Of a stretch of 23,384 bases of DNA, positions 1-8,297 are shown piece after piece (position 1 is the stretch's first letter; each line of letters opens with the position of its first letter). Made by a program: the position numbers and the translations under genes. The notes beneath the pieces are model-generated. The model did not search any database. It was not told the DNA's origin and saw only the letters and a program-made list of their open reading frames with translations. Source of the stretch: CAYVMN01 sp043808585 (GTDB lineage: Bacteria > Desulfobacterota > DSM-4660 > Desulfatiglandales > Desulfatiglandaceae); NCBI GenBank assembly GCA_043808585.1, contig JAZDES010000204.1, forward strand, positions 1 through 23,384, read 5' to 3'.

Positions 1-48
1 AACGATTATCCATCGCAGTTCTAGCAACCAACTGAAAGGGGTCAAATT

Positions 49-1938
49 ATGCCACACGGATACAATGGTAAGATCCTGAGGGTTGATCTGGGAAAAAAGG
101 CAACCACAGTGGAGAGTCCTTCAGAGACCATCTACCGCAGGTACATGGGTGGATCGGCCCTGTCCCTTTACTTTCTTCTCAAGGAGCAGAAACAAGGAGT
201 GGACCCATTAGGGCCAGAAAATAAGCTAATTTTCATGTCGAATGCCATGTCCGGGGTGGCCCTGCCAGGGTTAACCCGGTACACAGTCGCTGCTCGCTCC
301 CCCCTGACCGGGGCCTTTGGGGAGGCCGAGGCCGGTGGTTTCTGGGGGCCGGAGCTGAAGTTGGCCGGGTTTGACGGCGTAATCATTGATGGGTGTTCAC
401 CGGAGCCTGTCTACCTTTGGATCAAAGACGGAGAGGCCGAGATCCGTGACGCCTCCCAGCTATGGGGAAAGGATACGGAAGAGGTGCAAAGGCTTATCCG
501 CGAGGAACTTGGCGACAAGCGCATTCGTGTGGCGCAATGCGGGCAGGCAGGGGAGAAGCTGGTGCGCTATGCATGCGTGCTTAACGAGCTGAAGCATGTA
601 AACGGCCGGACCGGCATGGGTGCGGTAATGGGCTCCAAGAACCTCCGGGCGATTGCAGTGCGTGGCACCGGCGAGATCTCTGTGGCCGACCCGGAAAAGG
701 TTAAGCAAATCAGGAAGGAGTTTGCTGAACTGCTTCCCAAGTCCGCCTTGGGGCCTACTTTTAAAAAGCTTGGAACCCCCGTCTTCCTCATGGGGCTTCA
801 GGTGGCGGGTATCCTGCCTACAAGGAATTTCCAGGTCGGGAAGTTCGAGGGCGCGGAGGCCATTTCGGCCGAGACATTGGAAAAGACACTTCTTCAAGGA
901 CCCAAGGGCTGCTACAGTTGTCCTGTCCTTTGTAAGAGGACCGTGAGGATTGAGGGGAAATATGCCGCCAAACCCGAATACGGAGGCCCCGAATATGAGA
1001 CCCTGGGTTCTCTCGGCTCCCTTTGCGGCATTGATAATCTGGAGGCCATTTGTCACGGCAATGAGCTGTGTAACCGCTGGGGATTAGATACCATTTCAAC
1101 AGGTGTGAGTATAGCGTTTGCCATGGAATGTACCGAACAGGGCATCCTGACACGAAATGACACCGACAAAATAGACCTCAGGTTCGGCAATACGGACGGA
1201 ATGCTTGAGATGATCCGGAAGATTGCCTTTCGCGAAGGATTTGGAGACATCCTGGCCGAAGGGGTGAGGCGAGTCGCTGAGAAGATAGGAAAGGGTGCTG
1301 AAAGATATGCAATGCATATCAAAGGCCTTGAAGCCCCGCTCCATGACCCGAGGGGCAAGTACGGCGTGGGCCTGAGCTTTGCCCTCTCTCCGACCGGGGC
1401 GGACCACATCGAGGCCCCCCATGACACCTCATTTTTAACCGATAACATCATGCTGAATGCCATGAAGCCCCTGGGAGTCCTGGAACCCATGTCTGCAACC
1501 GAAATGGGCCCCGAGAAGGTCTTCCAATTCGCCCATACCCAGAAGGTATTCAGTTTCAATAACTCTTTGGGAATCTGCAACTTCTCTGCGGTACCCTATT
1601 CGGCCTATACCTTGCCCCTGATCGCCGAGGCGGTGGAGGCGGTGACAGGCTGGAATACGAGCCTTCACGAGATAATGGAAGTGGGTGAACGGGCTATCAC
1701 CATGGCCCGGATGTTTAATGTCAGGGAAGGATTTTCCAGCAAGGATGACTATCTCCCGGACAGGCTATTTGAGCCCTTGGAAGAAGGAACCGTTCAAGAA
1801 AAACGGATCGACAGGGAGGAGTTCGCTGAGGGTCTCAGGCTCTATTATGAGGCCATGGGCTGGGATTCAAAGACAGGTTTCCCGACCGACGGGAGACTTG
1901 CCTACCTGGGACTGGGATGGCTGATCAATCACAAGTGA
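49..1938 (+). CDS. Aldehyde:ferredoxin oxidoreductase family protein (AOR 1)
   Basis: 629 residues, the usual length for a tungstopterin AOR. Seen: the N-terminal AOR domain opens with YNGKILRVDLG. Family Fe-S ligands are present as CYSCPVLC (C288, C291, C295), with a fourth Cys at 510 in SLGICNF, the same arrangement as Pyrococcus AOR. GGFWGPELKLAGFDGVI and GRTGMGAVMGSKNLRAIAVRG are the conserved pterin/cluster-region motifs. Known for the family: reversible aldehyde to carboxylate oxidation with ferredoxin, or related reactions, in the cytoplasm. The substrate cannot be told from sequence. ATG is preceded by AAAGGGG at good spacing. There is no signal peptide and no adjacent Fe-S partner subunit, unlike the second AOR in this window. 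A flavoenzyme lies downstream across a 367-base gap, so co-transcription is doubtful. Confidence 0.95.
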   Translation: MPHGYNGKILRVDLGKKATTVESPSETIYRRYMGGSALSLYFLLKEQKQGVDPLGPENKLIFMSNAMSGVALPGLTRYTVAARSPLTGAFGEAEAGGFWGPELKLAGFDGVIIDGCSPEPVYLWIKDGEAEIRDASQLWGKDTEEVQRLIREELGDKRIRVAQCGQAGEKLVRYACVLNELKHVNGRTGMGAVMGSKNLRAIAVRGTGEISVADPEKVKQIRKEFAELLPKSALGPTFKKLGTPVFLMGLQVAGILPTRNFQVGKFEGAEAISAETLEKTLLQGPKGCYSCPVLCKRTVRIEGKYAAKPEYGGPEYETLGSLGSLCGIDNLEAICHGNELCNRWGLDTISTGVSIAFAMECTEQGILTRNDTDKIDLRFGNTDGMLEMIRKIAFREGFGDILAEGVRRVAEKIGKGAERYAMHIKGLEAPLHDPRGKYGVGLSFALSPTGADHIEAPHDTSFLTDNIMLNAMKPLGVLEPMSATEMGPEKVFQFAHTQKVFSFNNSLGICNFSAVPYSAYTLPLIAEAVEAVTGWNTSLHEIMEVGERAITMARMFNVREGFSSKDDYLPDRLFEPLEEGTVQEKRIDREEFAEGLRLYYEAMGWDSKTGFPTDGRLAYLGLGWLINHK

Positions 1939-2173
1939 TCGGCAGGAAAAACGTGGGCCTTTGGGGCCTCTTGACTTATTCGAATTCCTGATGATCTGAC
2001 CTTGGAATGCTATGGATTTCTAACCTTGAACCGCGAACTTTGGAACTTTGAACCTGAGTAGCTACTGGTTTCCTTGTAATTCCATTCTCCCTATTCATGA
2101 TGCAGGTCCATATTGCCCACCGATTTTCGTGGATACTTATCCGCCACGCAATATAGGGGTTGTCGAAAAAGGC
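1939..2173. other. Intergenic region with degenerate heptamer repeat and imperfect inverted repeat
   Basis: No gene is recognised. Positions 2022-2057 hold about five copies of a period-7 unit close to AACYTTG, with one extra base between the third and fourth copies. Positions 2128-2148 form an imperfect hairpin, CGTGGATA against TATCCgCCACG. It is flanked by CCATATTG (2108-2115) and CAATATaGG (2149-2157), which extend the symmetry. There is no T-tract, so it is not an obvious terminator of the AOR gene. Its role is unknown. Confidence 0.5.
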
Positions 2174-2202
2174 TTGACAGAGGGAAAAAGAGGAAATAAA
2201 CG
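2174..2202 (+). promoter_or_regulatory. Candidate sigma70 promoter of the flavoenzyme gene
   Basis: TTGACA at 2174-2179 is a perfect -35 box. After 17 bases comes TAAACG (2197-2202), a poor -10 box. The predicted start, near 2208-2210, is immediately before the FadR-type palindrome at 2212-2222. A weak -10 box is the main doubt. Confidence 0.4.
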
Positions 2203-2210
2203 ATGGTCTA

Positions 2211-2239
2211 GTGGTCGGACCATTTGTCCGCCCGACCAC
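2211..2239. promoter_or_regulatory. Candidate FadR/GntR-family operator
   Basis: TGGTCGGACCA at 2212-2222 is a perfect 11-bp palindrome of the TGGT-N3-ACCA form typical of FadR-subfamily GntR regulators. It is nested in a wider inverted repeat, GTGGTCGG (2211-2218) and CCGACCAC (2232-2239), which supplies a further half-site. It lies directly downstream of the candidate promoter, where a bound repressor would block transcription. The FadR-type regulator gene at 7531-8268 is the natural candidate to bind it (inference). Confidence 0.55.
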
Positions 2240-2305
2240 CCTGGGACAGGTAGCTGATCTCTATTAACATCCCACCGCATAAAAACAATCTATGGGGGTA
2301 ACAAA

Positions 2306-4228
2306 ATGGATCTAAAAAACCTTTTCAGCCAGTTTTCAATCGGAACATTAAGAATGGAAAATCGAATTGTTATGCCTCCCATGGCAACTCATTATGCCAC
2401 ACCTGAGGGTTTTGTGACTGAGAGACAGATCTCCTACTATTTGGAACGTGCAAAGGGTGGTGTGGGATATATCACTGTCGAGCACACAGGCATACTTCAA
2501 CAGGGCAAGGCAAGCCCAAACATGTTACTCATCAGCACAGATGAACATGCATCCGCAATCGAAAGACTGATTCAGGCAGTCCATGGAGTGGGAGGAAAAA
2601 TCATCGTGCAAATCAATCACGCGGGGAGACAGACCTCAAGTGCAGTAACGGGACTTCCCATTGTTGGACCTTCACCCATCCCATGCCCTGCCAGAGATGA
2701 AATTCCCCGGGAGCTTACCCTCGGTGAAATCCAGGAAATCATCGAGGCATTCTCGGTGGCAGCCCAGCGGGTAAAAAAGGCGGGGGCCGACGGTGTTGAA
2801 CTCCACATGGCCCATGGATACCTTATTTGTTCCTTCCTGTCTCCCTTTTCTAACAAGCGAAAAGACCGATATGGAGGGGACGTTCAAGGCCGGGCCAGAT
2901 TTGCTGTGGAAGTCCTGAGATCCGTTCGCAATAAGGTGGGGCCCGATTTTCCCATCATTTGCAGATTGAGCGGAGACGAATACGTTGACGGAGGGCTGAA
3001 GATAGAGGAGACGAGACAGATCGCCAAACTCCTGGAAAAGGAGGGGGCCGATGGCCTCCACGTATCTGCGTGTAACGCCGCATCGGGTTACCTCAACCAC
3101 CCCACCTATTATGCAGGGGAGGGTGTCTTTCTTCATCTCGCCCAGGCAATCAAATCCGAGGTGGAGGTCCCGGTTATTGCGGTCGGGAGAATAAGAAATC
3201 CTATTATGGCTGATCAGATAGTCGGAGACGGGAAGGCCGATTTGGTCTCCATGGGCCGTACTTTGATTGCGGATCCCCAACTGCCGAACAAGGCGGCAGA
3301 AAGGCGATTTAAAGATATTGTCCCCTGTATCTCATGTAATCGTTGCATACTCACTTTGAGAAAAGGGGCGCTTCGCTGCGCCGTCAATCCGGAGGCGGGA
3401 AACGAGGATAGATTCAGGGTCTCCAAGACCAATAATCCCAGGAAGGTATGGATTGTCGGGGGAGGGCCGGGAGGTCTAAAGGCTGCGGAAATAGCTGCCC
3501 GAAGAGGGCACGCCGTAACGCTCTTTGAGAAGAGTGCGGCTCTGGGCGGAAAGATGAGACTTGCTGCCATTCCCCCGAAAAAGGAGGTCCTGAATGATTT
3601 CATGGATTATATGGAGCGACGGGTCAAAGGCCTCTATGTAACCCTTGAATTGGGGAAGGCCTTCACCCCCGAGATGGCGGAAAGAGGTAAACCGGATGTG
3701 GTGATTGTTGCCACTGGGGCACTGCCTGCTTTTCCCGATTGGCCCGGCGTGGATACCAGCGGGGCCATTTCCGTTGAAGAGGCTCTATCCAGGGGGGCAG
3801 AAACGCTGGGGAAAAAGATCCTCGTGATAGGCGGGGGTGGAGCGGGCGCAGAGACGGCCGATTATCTGTCAGAATTGGGAAAGGAGGTAACCCTGGTCGA
3901 AATGCTGGGGATGATTGGATCAGATCTTGTCTTCCATCTTCAACATTACCTCAAAAGGAGGCTTGAAGAGAAAGAGGTTACGATCCTTACCTCTACCCGA
4001 GTCAAGGAGCTGGGTAAAGGGTTTGCAGTTGTAGAGGACGATTCCGGAAGGAAAAAGATCGAGGGGTTTGACACTATCGTCTTGGCCGTCGGATGGGCGC
4101 CTGACAGAGGTCTGGCCAAGGCCCTCGAAGGAAAAGTGTCCGAGATTTACCTTATCGGAGATGCCTCAGAGCCCAGAGAGGCCCTGGAAGCAGCCTATGA
4201 AGGGGAGGAAGTAGCAGTTAAGATCTAA
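2306..4228 (+). CDS. NADH:flavin oxidoreductase / 2,4-dienoyl-CoA reductase-like Fe-S flavoenzyme
   Basis: 640 residues, full length for the 2,4-dienoyl-CoA reductase/BaiCD-like class. Residues about 1-330 form the old-yellow-enzyme TIM barrel with FMN. The segment HMAHGYL keeps the Tyr equivalent to the dienoyl-CoA reductase acid, and RYGGD follows. A [4Fe-4S] site is seen as CISCNRC (C341, C344, C347) plus C358 in RCAVNP. The C-terminal half has two dinucleotide folds: GGGPGGLKAAE for FAD near 386 and GGGGAGAETADYL for NAD(P)H near 512. Family role: NAD(P)H-driven reduction of alpha,beta-unsaturated substrates, often acyl-CoA, in the cytoplasm. The true substrate is unknown. The start is ATG with a GGGGGT-type ribosome site six bases upstream. 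The gene probably heads a regulated unit, given the upstream promoter and operator candidates. Confidence 0.93.
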   Translation: MDLKNLFSQFSIGTLRMENRIVMPPMATHYATPEGFVTERQISYYLERAKGGVGYITVEHTGILQQGKASPNMLLISTDEHASAIERLIQAVHGVGGKIIVQINHAGRQTSSAVTGLPIVGPSPIPCPARDEIPRELTLGEIQEIIEAFSVAAQRVKKAGADGVELHMAHGYLICSFLSPFSNKRKDRYGGDVQGRARFAVEVLRSVRNKVGPDFPIICRLSGDEYVDGGLKIEETRQIAKLLEKEGADGLHVSACNAASGYLNHPTYYAGEGVFLHLAQAIKSEVEVPVIAVGRIRNPIMADQIVGDGKADLVSMGRTLIADPQLPNKAAERRFKDIVPCISCNRCILTLRKGALRCAVNPEAGNEDRFRVSKTNNPRKVWIVGGGPGGLKAAEIAARRGHAVTLFEKSAALGGKMRLAAIPPKKEVLNDFMDYMERRVKGLYVTLELGKAFTPEMAERGKPDVVIVATGALPAFPDWPGVDTSGAISVEEALSRGAETLGKKILVIGGGGAGAETADYLSELGKEVTLVEMLGMIGSDLVFHLQHYLKRRLEEKEVTILTSTRVKELGKGFAVVEDDSGRKKIEGFDTIVLAVGWAPDRGLAKALEGKVSEIYLIGDASEPREALEAAYEGEEVAVKI

Positions 4229-4234
4229 TTTTCG

Positions 4235-4259
4235 AACAGATCTTCATGAATCTGTTTTT
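4235..4259 (+). terminator. Candidate intrinsic terminator after the flavoenzyme gene
   Basis: AACAGAT (4235-4241) pairs with ATCTGTT (4250-4256), followed by further T residues to 4259. The stem is only 7 bp and AT-rich, so termination may be leaky and the ABC transporter genes could still be reached by readthrough. Confidence 0.45.
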
Positions 4260-4355
4260 GGATTGGGGGTGATCGCGAAATCAGAGAAGAGACAGGATCT
4301 TTAGGATGCCAAAGGTATTGTTGGGGGTAATCATTCAAATGAGAGGAGGAAAAAG

Positions 4356-5711
4356 ATGTACAAAAAAAAGGCATATTTCGCGGTTATTGGTATGGTTGTA
4401 CTGTGTCTGATGGTTTTTTCCAACTCGGCCCTTGCGGAAAAAAAAGCAATCCATGTCTGGCACACAGAGACAAACCCGGCATCAAGAAAGGCCGTCGCCG
4501 ATATCGTAGCCAGGTTTGAGAAGCTGCATCCGGATATAAAAGTGGAGGCAGAGGCCCTTGCCTGGGGTGACCTGGAGGGGAAGATCATGGCCTCTCTTGC
4601 AGCAGGTTCGCCTCCCGAACTCTCCCATGGTCAGCCCATCACCTGTGCCGCGCTCCAGGCAAAGGGATTGCTTTTGCCCTTGGATGAGGTTGTCAAATCT
4701 ATCGGCGAGGACAATATCTGGGATCAGATAAAGAAGGTAGGAAGATATGGCGACCACTATTATGGCCTTGTTCATGCTGCGGGGACCTCTCTTCTGATCT
4801 ATCGCAAGGATCTGGCAGAAAAGAAAGGCCTAAAGCCGCCGAAGACCTGGGATGATTTCCTCTTCATTGCCAAAGAGTTGACCATGGATACCAATGGGGA
4901 TGGAAAGATCGATATATACGGGGTGACCATACCCGGTGACAATCTATTCATAAATATCCTGTTAGGAGAGCTGACCAAGGCCAATGGAGGTATCCTTTTC
5001 GATGACAAGAATCGGCCCCATTTTACTGATAAGATCATGATCCAAACATTAAACTTCTTGAAGGAACTGACAAAGTACATGCCACCCGGATGGGAGGGGC
5101 ACGGGTACAGGGAGACCTTTGCAAATATGTATGGTCAAAAGGCGGCCATGATGTTTCAGGGTTACGGCAGAGGGGCATCACTGATCGAACAATATGCACC
5201 CAAAGATATGGTCAGCACAGACTATTTTGACGTCTGGGTGAAGCCCCATGGACCGAGCGGCACAAAACCGGCTGCCCAGGTGGATGAGGAGCCTTGGATG
5301 TTGTTCAAGGGCTGCAAGTACCCGGAAGAGGCTATTGAATTCCTGAAGTTTTTTTACAAGGATGACAATTACATCGAGTACATTCAGACGGTACCAATTC
5401 ACTTTTTTCCTATAACTAAGTCCTTAAGAAAGAGCAAACAATACCAGGACACTCCGATGATTGCAAAGTGGAAGGGTTGGCTTGACGTGCAGGAATATTA
5501 CCTCGATAACGACATGGTCAAACCGACCCTTGTCATCGATTGGAAGGATATGGCTGATAAACCCTACCTCATGGAGATCCTTGGCTCAGGCATACTCAAA
5601 GATATGGTTATGGAGGTTACCAAAGAAGGTGTTTCACCGGAAGTGGCAGCCGCCAAGGCCCAGAAGAGGGCGGAGGAACTCATAAAGGATAAGGGTTACG
5701 CCAAATGGTAA
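4356..5711 (+). CDS. ABC transporter extracellular solute-binding protein, family 1
   Basis: 451 residues. It has a classical signal peptide: basic MYKKK, a hydrophobic core, and a cleavage site after ALA near residue 27, giving a mature start of EKKAIHVWHTE. There is no lipobox cysteine. The mature protein has the family 1 (UgpB/MalE-like) binding-protein pattern, with VWHTE near the start, an early WGDLEGKI segment and a C-terminal GVSPEVAAAKAQKRAEEL helix. Family role: periplasmic capture of a sugar, polyol or glycerol-phosphate-like solute for import. The ligand cannot be read from sequence. A strong ribosome site (GAGGAGG) precedes the ATG. Two permease genes follow, separated by a terminator hairpin that should leave this gene more highly expressed than the permeases. 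Confidence 0.92.
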   Translation: MYKKKAYFAVIGMVVLCLMVFSNSALAEKKAIHVWHTETNPASRKAVADIVARFEKLHPDIKVEAEALAWGDLEGKIMASLAAGSPPELSHGQPITCAALQAKGLLLPLDEVVKSIGEDNIWDQIKKVGRYGDHYYGLVHAAGTSLLIYRKDLAEKKGLKPPKTWDDFLFIAKELTMDTNGDGKIDIYGVTIPGDNLFINILLGELTKANGGILFDDKNRPHFTDKIMIQTLNFLKELTKYMPPGWEGHGYRETFANMYGQKAAMMFQGYGRGASLIEQYAPKDMVSTDYFDVWVKPHGPSGTKPAAQVDEEPWMLFKGCKYPEEAIEFLKFFYKDDNYIEYIQTVPIHFFPITKSLRKSKQYQDTPMIAKWKGWLDVQEYYLDNDMVKPTLVIDWKDMADKPYLMEILGSGILKDMVMEVTKEGVSPEVAAAKAQKRAEELIKDKGYAKW

Positions 5712-5727
5712 AATAAAGGTCCGAAAG

Positions 5728-5775
5728 AAAGTGCCAGGATCGTCTTATTTTAATCCTGGCACTTTTCTTCTTCTG
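5728..5775 (+). terminator. Strong intrinsic terminator/attenuator between binding-protein and permease genes
   Basis: A perfect 13-bp stem is formed by AAAGTGCCAGGAT (5728-5740) and ATCCTGGCACTTT (5753-5765), with a 12-base loop and a downstream TCTTCTTCT tract. It lies 16 bases after the binding-protein stop codon and about 30 bases before the permease start. The usual reading is partial termination or mRNA 3' protection, giving an excess of binding protein over permease. Confidence 0.85.
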
Positions 5776-5795
5776 ATGTTTGCTGGGATGAAAAG

Positions 5796-6671
5796 GTGAA
5801 GCTAAGCCCTCAAAAGTCAGGGGTCATCTTAATTGCCCCTTCTATCTTTCTGGTCTGTTCCCTGCTGGTCTATCCTGTTATGTACGGCGTCTGGCTCAGT
5901 CTTTTCAAGAAACATTCCTTTTTCCCTGATCAAACATTTGTGGGTCTTGCTAATTATATCTATCTCATGAAAGATCCGGATTTTTGGATGAGCGTCTGGT
6001 ATGGGACCGTATACTCTATCAGCACTATTGTCCTTCAAATCGTTATCGGCGTTATAGCAGCGTTGATCGTTAACGAGGCCTTTAGAGGAAGAAATTTTGT
6101 AAGGGGGGCTATCCTTTTTCCCTATGTAATTCCGACAGTAGTCGCAATAATTCTCTGGAAATGGCTCCTTAACAATCAATTCGGCTTGGTCAATTATGCA
6201 TTAATGGCCGTAGGCATTATTGAAAACCCCATTAGCTGGATGGGTAAAGATCATATCATGACATCACTGATCTTGATCAGTGTATGGGAGTTTTTTCCAT
6301 TTGTGGTCTTAAGCGTACTCGCCAGGATGCAATCCATACCACCGGTCCTGTATGAGGCGGCAAGGGTAGACGGGGCTGGAGCGTTCAAGAGATTTATTCA
6401 TGTCACCTTACCCCAGCTGAGAAATGTCCTTTTTGTAGTCATTCTTTTGAGAAGCATCTGGATGTTTACAAAATTTGACACAGTCTGGCTCCTCACTCAG
6501 GGTGGAGGGGCCGAGAAATATATAAGGACCTTGCCTGTATACGCGTACATGAGGACGTTTATGTACTATCAAGCCGGTCTGGGATCAACGCTAGCAGTAA
6601 TCATGTTCGGGATCTTAGTTGCATCGACAGCGATTTATTTTAAGATGTTTAAGCGCGAGGAAGAGCTTTGA
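5796..6671 (+). CDS. ABC transporter permease, MalF/UgpA-like (CUT1)
   Basis: 291 residues with about six membrane helices, the first at residues 8-35 (VILIAPSIFLVCSLLVYPVM). The EAA loop that contacts the ATPase is seen as EAARVDGAGAFKRFIHVTLPQL (about residues 187-208), with the conserved G and LP spacing. The start is GTG at 5796. A nearby in-frame ATG is lacking, and GGGA seven bases upstream is a modest ribosome site. The only ATG close by (5788) is out of frame and reaches a stop after three codons. The 3' end overlaps the next permease gene by four bases, so the two are translationally coupled. Role: one half of the membrane channel for the solute bound by the preceding protein. Confidence 0.92.
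   Translation: MKLSPQKSGVILIAPSIFLVCSLLVYPVMYGVWLSLFKKHSFFPDQTFVGLANYIYLMKDPDFWMSVWYGTVYSISTIVLQIVIGVIAALIVNEAFRGRNFVRGAILFPYVIPTVVAIILWKWLLNNQFGLVNYALMAVGIIENPISWMGKDHIMTSLILISVWEFFPFVVLSVLARMQSIPPVLYEAARVDGAGAFKRFIHVTLPQLRNVLFVVILLRSIWMFTKFDTVWLLTQGGGAEKYIRTLPVYAYMRTFMYYQAGLGSTLAVIMFGILVASTAIYFKMFKREEEL
6657..6665 (+). promoter_or_regulatory. Ribosome binding site supporting a TTG start for the second permease
   Basis: GAGGAAGAG at 6657-6665 lies just upstream of TTG at 6668, which overlaps the TGA stop of the first permease. This argues for a coupled TTG start rather than ATG at 6686, although the ATG cannot be excluded. Confidence 0.5.
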
Positions 6672-7510
6672 TTTCGAAGAACGGAATGTTTTCTTTACGA
6701 GGGCAGGCCATCTATTGGTGTGCAGCCGTTTTGCTGTTTCTGACGATATTCCCATTCTTCTGGATGCTTTCCACCTCTTTCAAACCTTTGAGAGAGATAT
6801 TTGTTTTCCCTCCCTATCTTTTGCCCAAGAGTTTTACCCTGGCCAACTTCTCACGGCTATTTGAACAAACACGCTTTGTGACATATTTCAAGAATAGCGT
6901 TTTTGTTGCAACATCTGCCGTTCTTCTTACCATGACGTTTGCAACAGCCGGTGCTTACAGCCTGACCCGTTTCAAATTCTACGGCCGTGAAAAGATAGCC
7001 AGTCTTATTCTTTTCACTTACATGTTTGCACCTATTATGATCGTTATTCCCTTTTACGTGCTAATAAGGAGAATAGGGCTCGCAAACACCCACTTTGCCT
7101 TGATACTGGCCTACACCGCCTTCTGTCTCCCTTTCAGCCTATGGCTTTTGAGAGCCTTTTTTCAAAGTATACCGCTGGCCCTGGAGGAAGCCGCTCTGAC
7201 GGATGGGGCCGGAAGAATCAGGGCTGTCCTTTATGTGATCTTACCGCTTGCTCTCCCGGGGATCATTGCAACAGGCATTTTTACCTTCATACTGGCATGG
7301 AATGATTATATTTTCGTTAGAATCTTAATAACGTCAGATGAACTCAAAACCCTCCCTGTGGGAATCGCAGATCTCTATAACGCCACTGTTATCGATTGGG
7401 GAATGATCATGGCCGGGAGTATGTTGATTACCGTGCCGGTCCTGATCTTCTTTGTTTTTGTCCAGCGATATCTCATTGCGGGATGGGGGGCCGGTGGATT
7501 GAAAGGATAA
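6668..7510 (+). CDS. ABC transporter permease, MalG/UgpE-like (CUT1)
   Basis: 280 residues with about six membrane helices. Residues 15-35 carry the typical MalG-type first helix followed by MLSTSFKPLREIF. The EAA loop is EEAALTDGAGRIRAVLYVILPLALPG (about residues 176-201), and the end, VQRYLIAGWGAGGLKG, is the classic MalG-family C-terminus. It starts at TTG overlapping the upstream stop; an alternative is ATG at 6686. It pairs with the upstream permease to form the channel. No ATP-binding subunit gene follows: the next gene is a regulator. The importer must therefore use an ATPase encoded elsewhere, as CUT1 systems with shared MsmX-type ATPases do. Confidence 0.92.
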   Translation: MISKNGMFSLRGQAIYWCAAVLLFLTIFPFFWMLSTSFKPLREIFVFPPYLLPKSFTLANFSRLFEQTRFVTYFKNSVFVATSAVLLTMTFATAGAYSLTRFKFYGREKIASLILFTYMFAPIMIVIPFYVLIRRIGLANTHFALILAYTAFCLPFSLWLLRAFFQSIPLALEEAALTDGAGRIRAVLYVILPLALPGIIATGIFTFILAWNDYIFVRILITSDELKTLPVGIADLYNATVIDWGMIMAGSMLITVPVLIFFVFVQRYLIAGWGAGGLKG

Positions 7511-7530
7511 GAAATTCAAGGGAGACCTGC

Positions 7531-8268
7531 ATGCAGAGGAAGGAAAATAAGAGAGGGCTTTTTTCAAGCATTAAGACAACAAAAAAACCTGATGAGTTCT
7601 ATAAACAACTCGTCGCCATCATAAACAACGGTCAGATAAAGCCAGGCGAAAAGTTACCGTCCGAGAGGGAATTGGCCTCTGATCTGGGAATCAGCAGACA
7701 GTCCATCAGGGAGGCGATATACAGGGCGGAAAGCATCGGGCTCATTGAAGTCAGACAGGGAGAAGGTAGTTTTGTGGTCTCATCACTCCGAGAAACCCTG
7801 AAGTCACCGATGACGGTTTTATTGGAAGAGGAGGCTGAGAAGATATTTGACTTCTTGGAGATTAGAAAGCTGATTGAGGGCTGGTGCGCTGAAAGAGCAG
7901 CGACCATGGCGACTGCGGAGGATTTAGAAAAATTAAGAGAAATATTGGGGCGTATGGAGGAAGTGGTCCCTACGGACAGCAAGTGGGAAAAGGTGGACAC
8001 GGAGTTTCACCTATCCATAGCCGCCGCCACAAAGAACGTTATTGCCATGCATATCATGCAGGCACTCAAAGATAGCTTTCACAGTTACTTCAGGCTTAGG
8101 CGAATCAGTACGAGAGACGACAGAAAAGGCCCCCTCTTGAATCAACATCGTGAGATATATGAGGCGATCAGCCGAAAAGATCCAGACCTGTCCAAACAGA
8201 AGACATTCGAACATCTGGGTTTCATAGAGAACCTAATCATTGAAGACATGGGAAAGGCATCAATTTAA
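7531..8268 (+). CDS. FadR-subfamily GntR transcriptional regulator (FCD domain)
   Basis: 245 residues from ATG 7531, chosen because AAGGGAGA lies six bases upstream. An upstream in-frame extension exists but lies inside the permease gene. Residues about 18-85 are the winged helix, with the GntR signatures GEKLPSERELASDLGISRQSIREAI and RQGEGSFV. Residues about 105-235 are an FCD ligand-binding domain. Its metal-binding residues are visible as D and H in DTEFHLSIA, H in NQHREIYEAI and H in EHLGFIEN. Family role: repressor released by a small carboxylate or sugar acid. It follows the permease gene by 20 bases, so it is co-transcribed with the importer. The palindrome at 2212-2222 matches its expected operator class. 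The effector is unknown. Confidence 0.9.
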   Translation: MQRKENKRGLFSSIKTTKKPDEFYKQLVAIINNGQIKPGEKLPSERELASDLGISRQSIREAIYRAESIGLIEVRQGEGSFVVSSLRETLKSPMTVLLEEEAEKIFDFLEIRKLIEGWCAERAATMATAEDLEKLREILGRMEEVVPTDSKWEKVDTEFHLSIAAATKNVIAMHIMQALKDSFHSYFRLRRISTRDDRKGPLLNQHREIYEAISRKDPDLSKQKTFEHLGFIENLIIEDMGKASI

Positions 8269-8297
8269 AGGAACTCAAAACCAGTATTGAATAAATG

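Noticed and set aside
460..1056. 198-residue open frame on the minus strand
   Set aside because: It is entirely antisense to the clear AOR 1 gene, has no domain, and has low-complexity composition typical of a shadow frame.
7396..7530. N-terminal extension of the GntR regulator
   Set aside because: It overlaps the permease gene in another frame, and ATG 7531 has a good ribosome site and gives a normal-length regulator.
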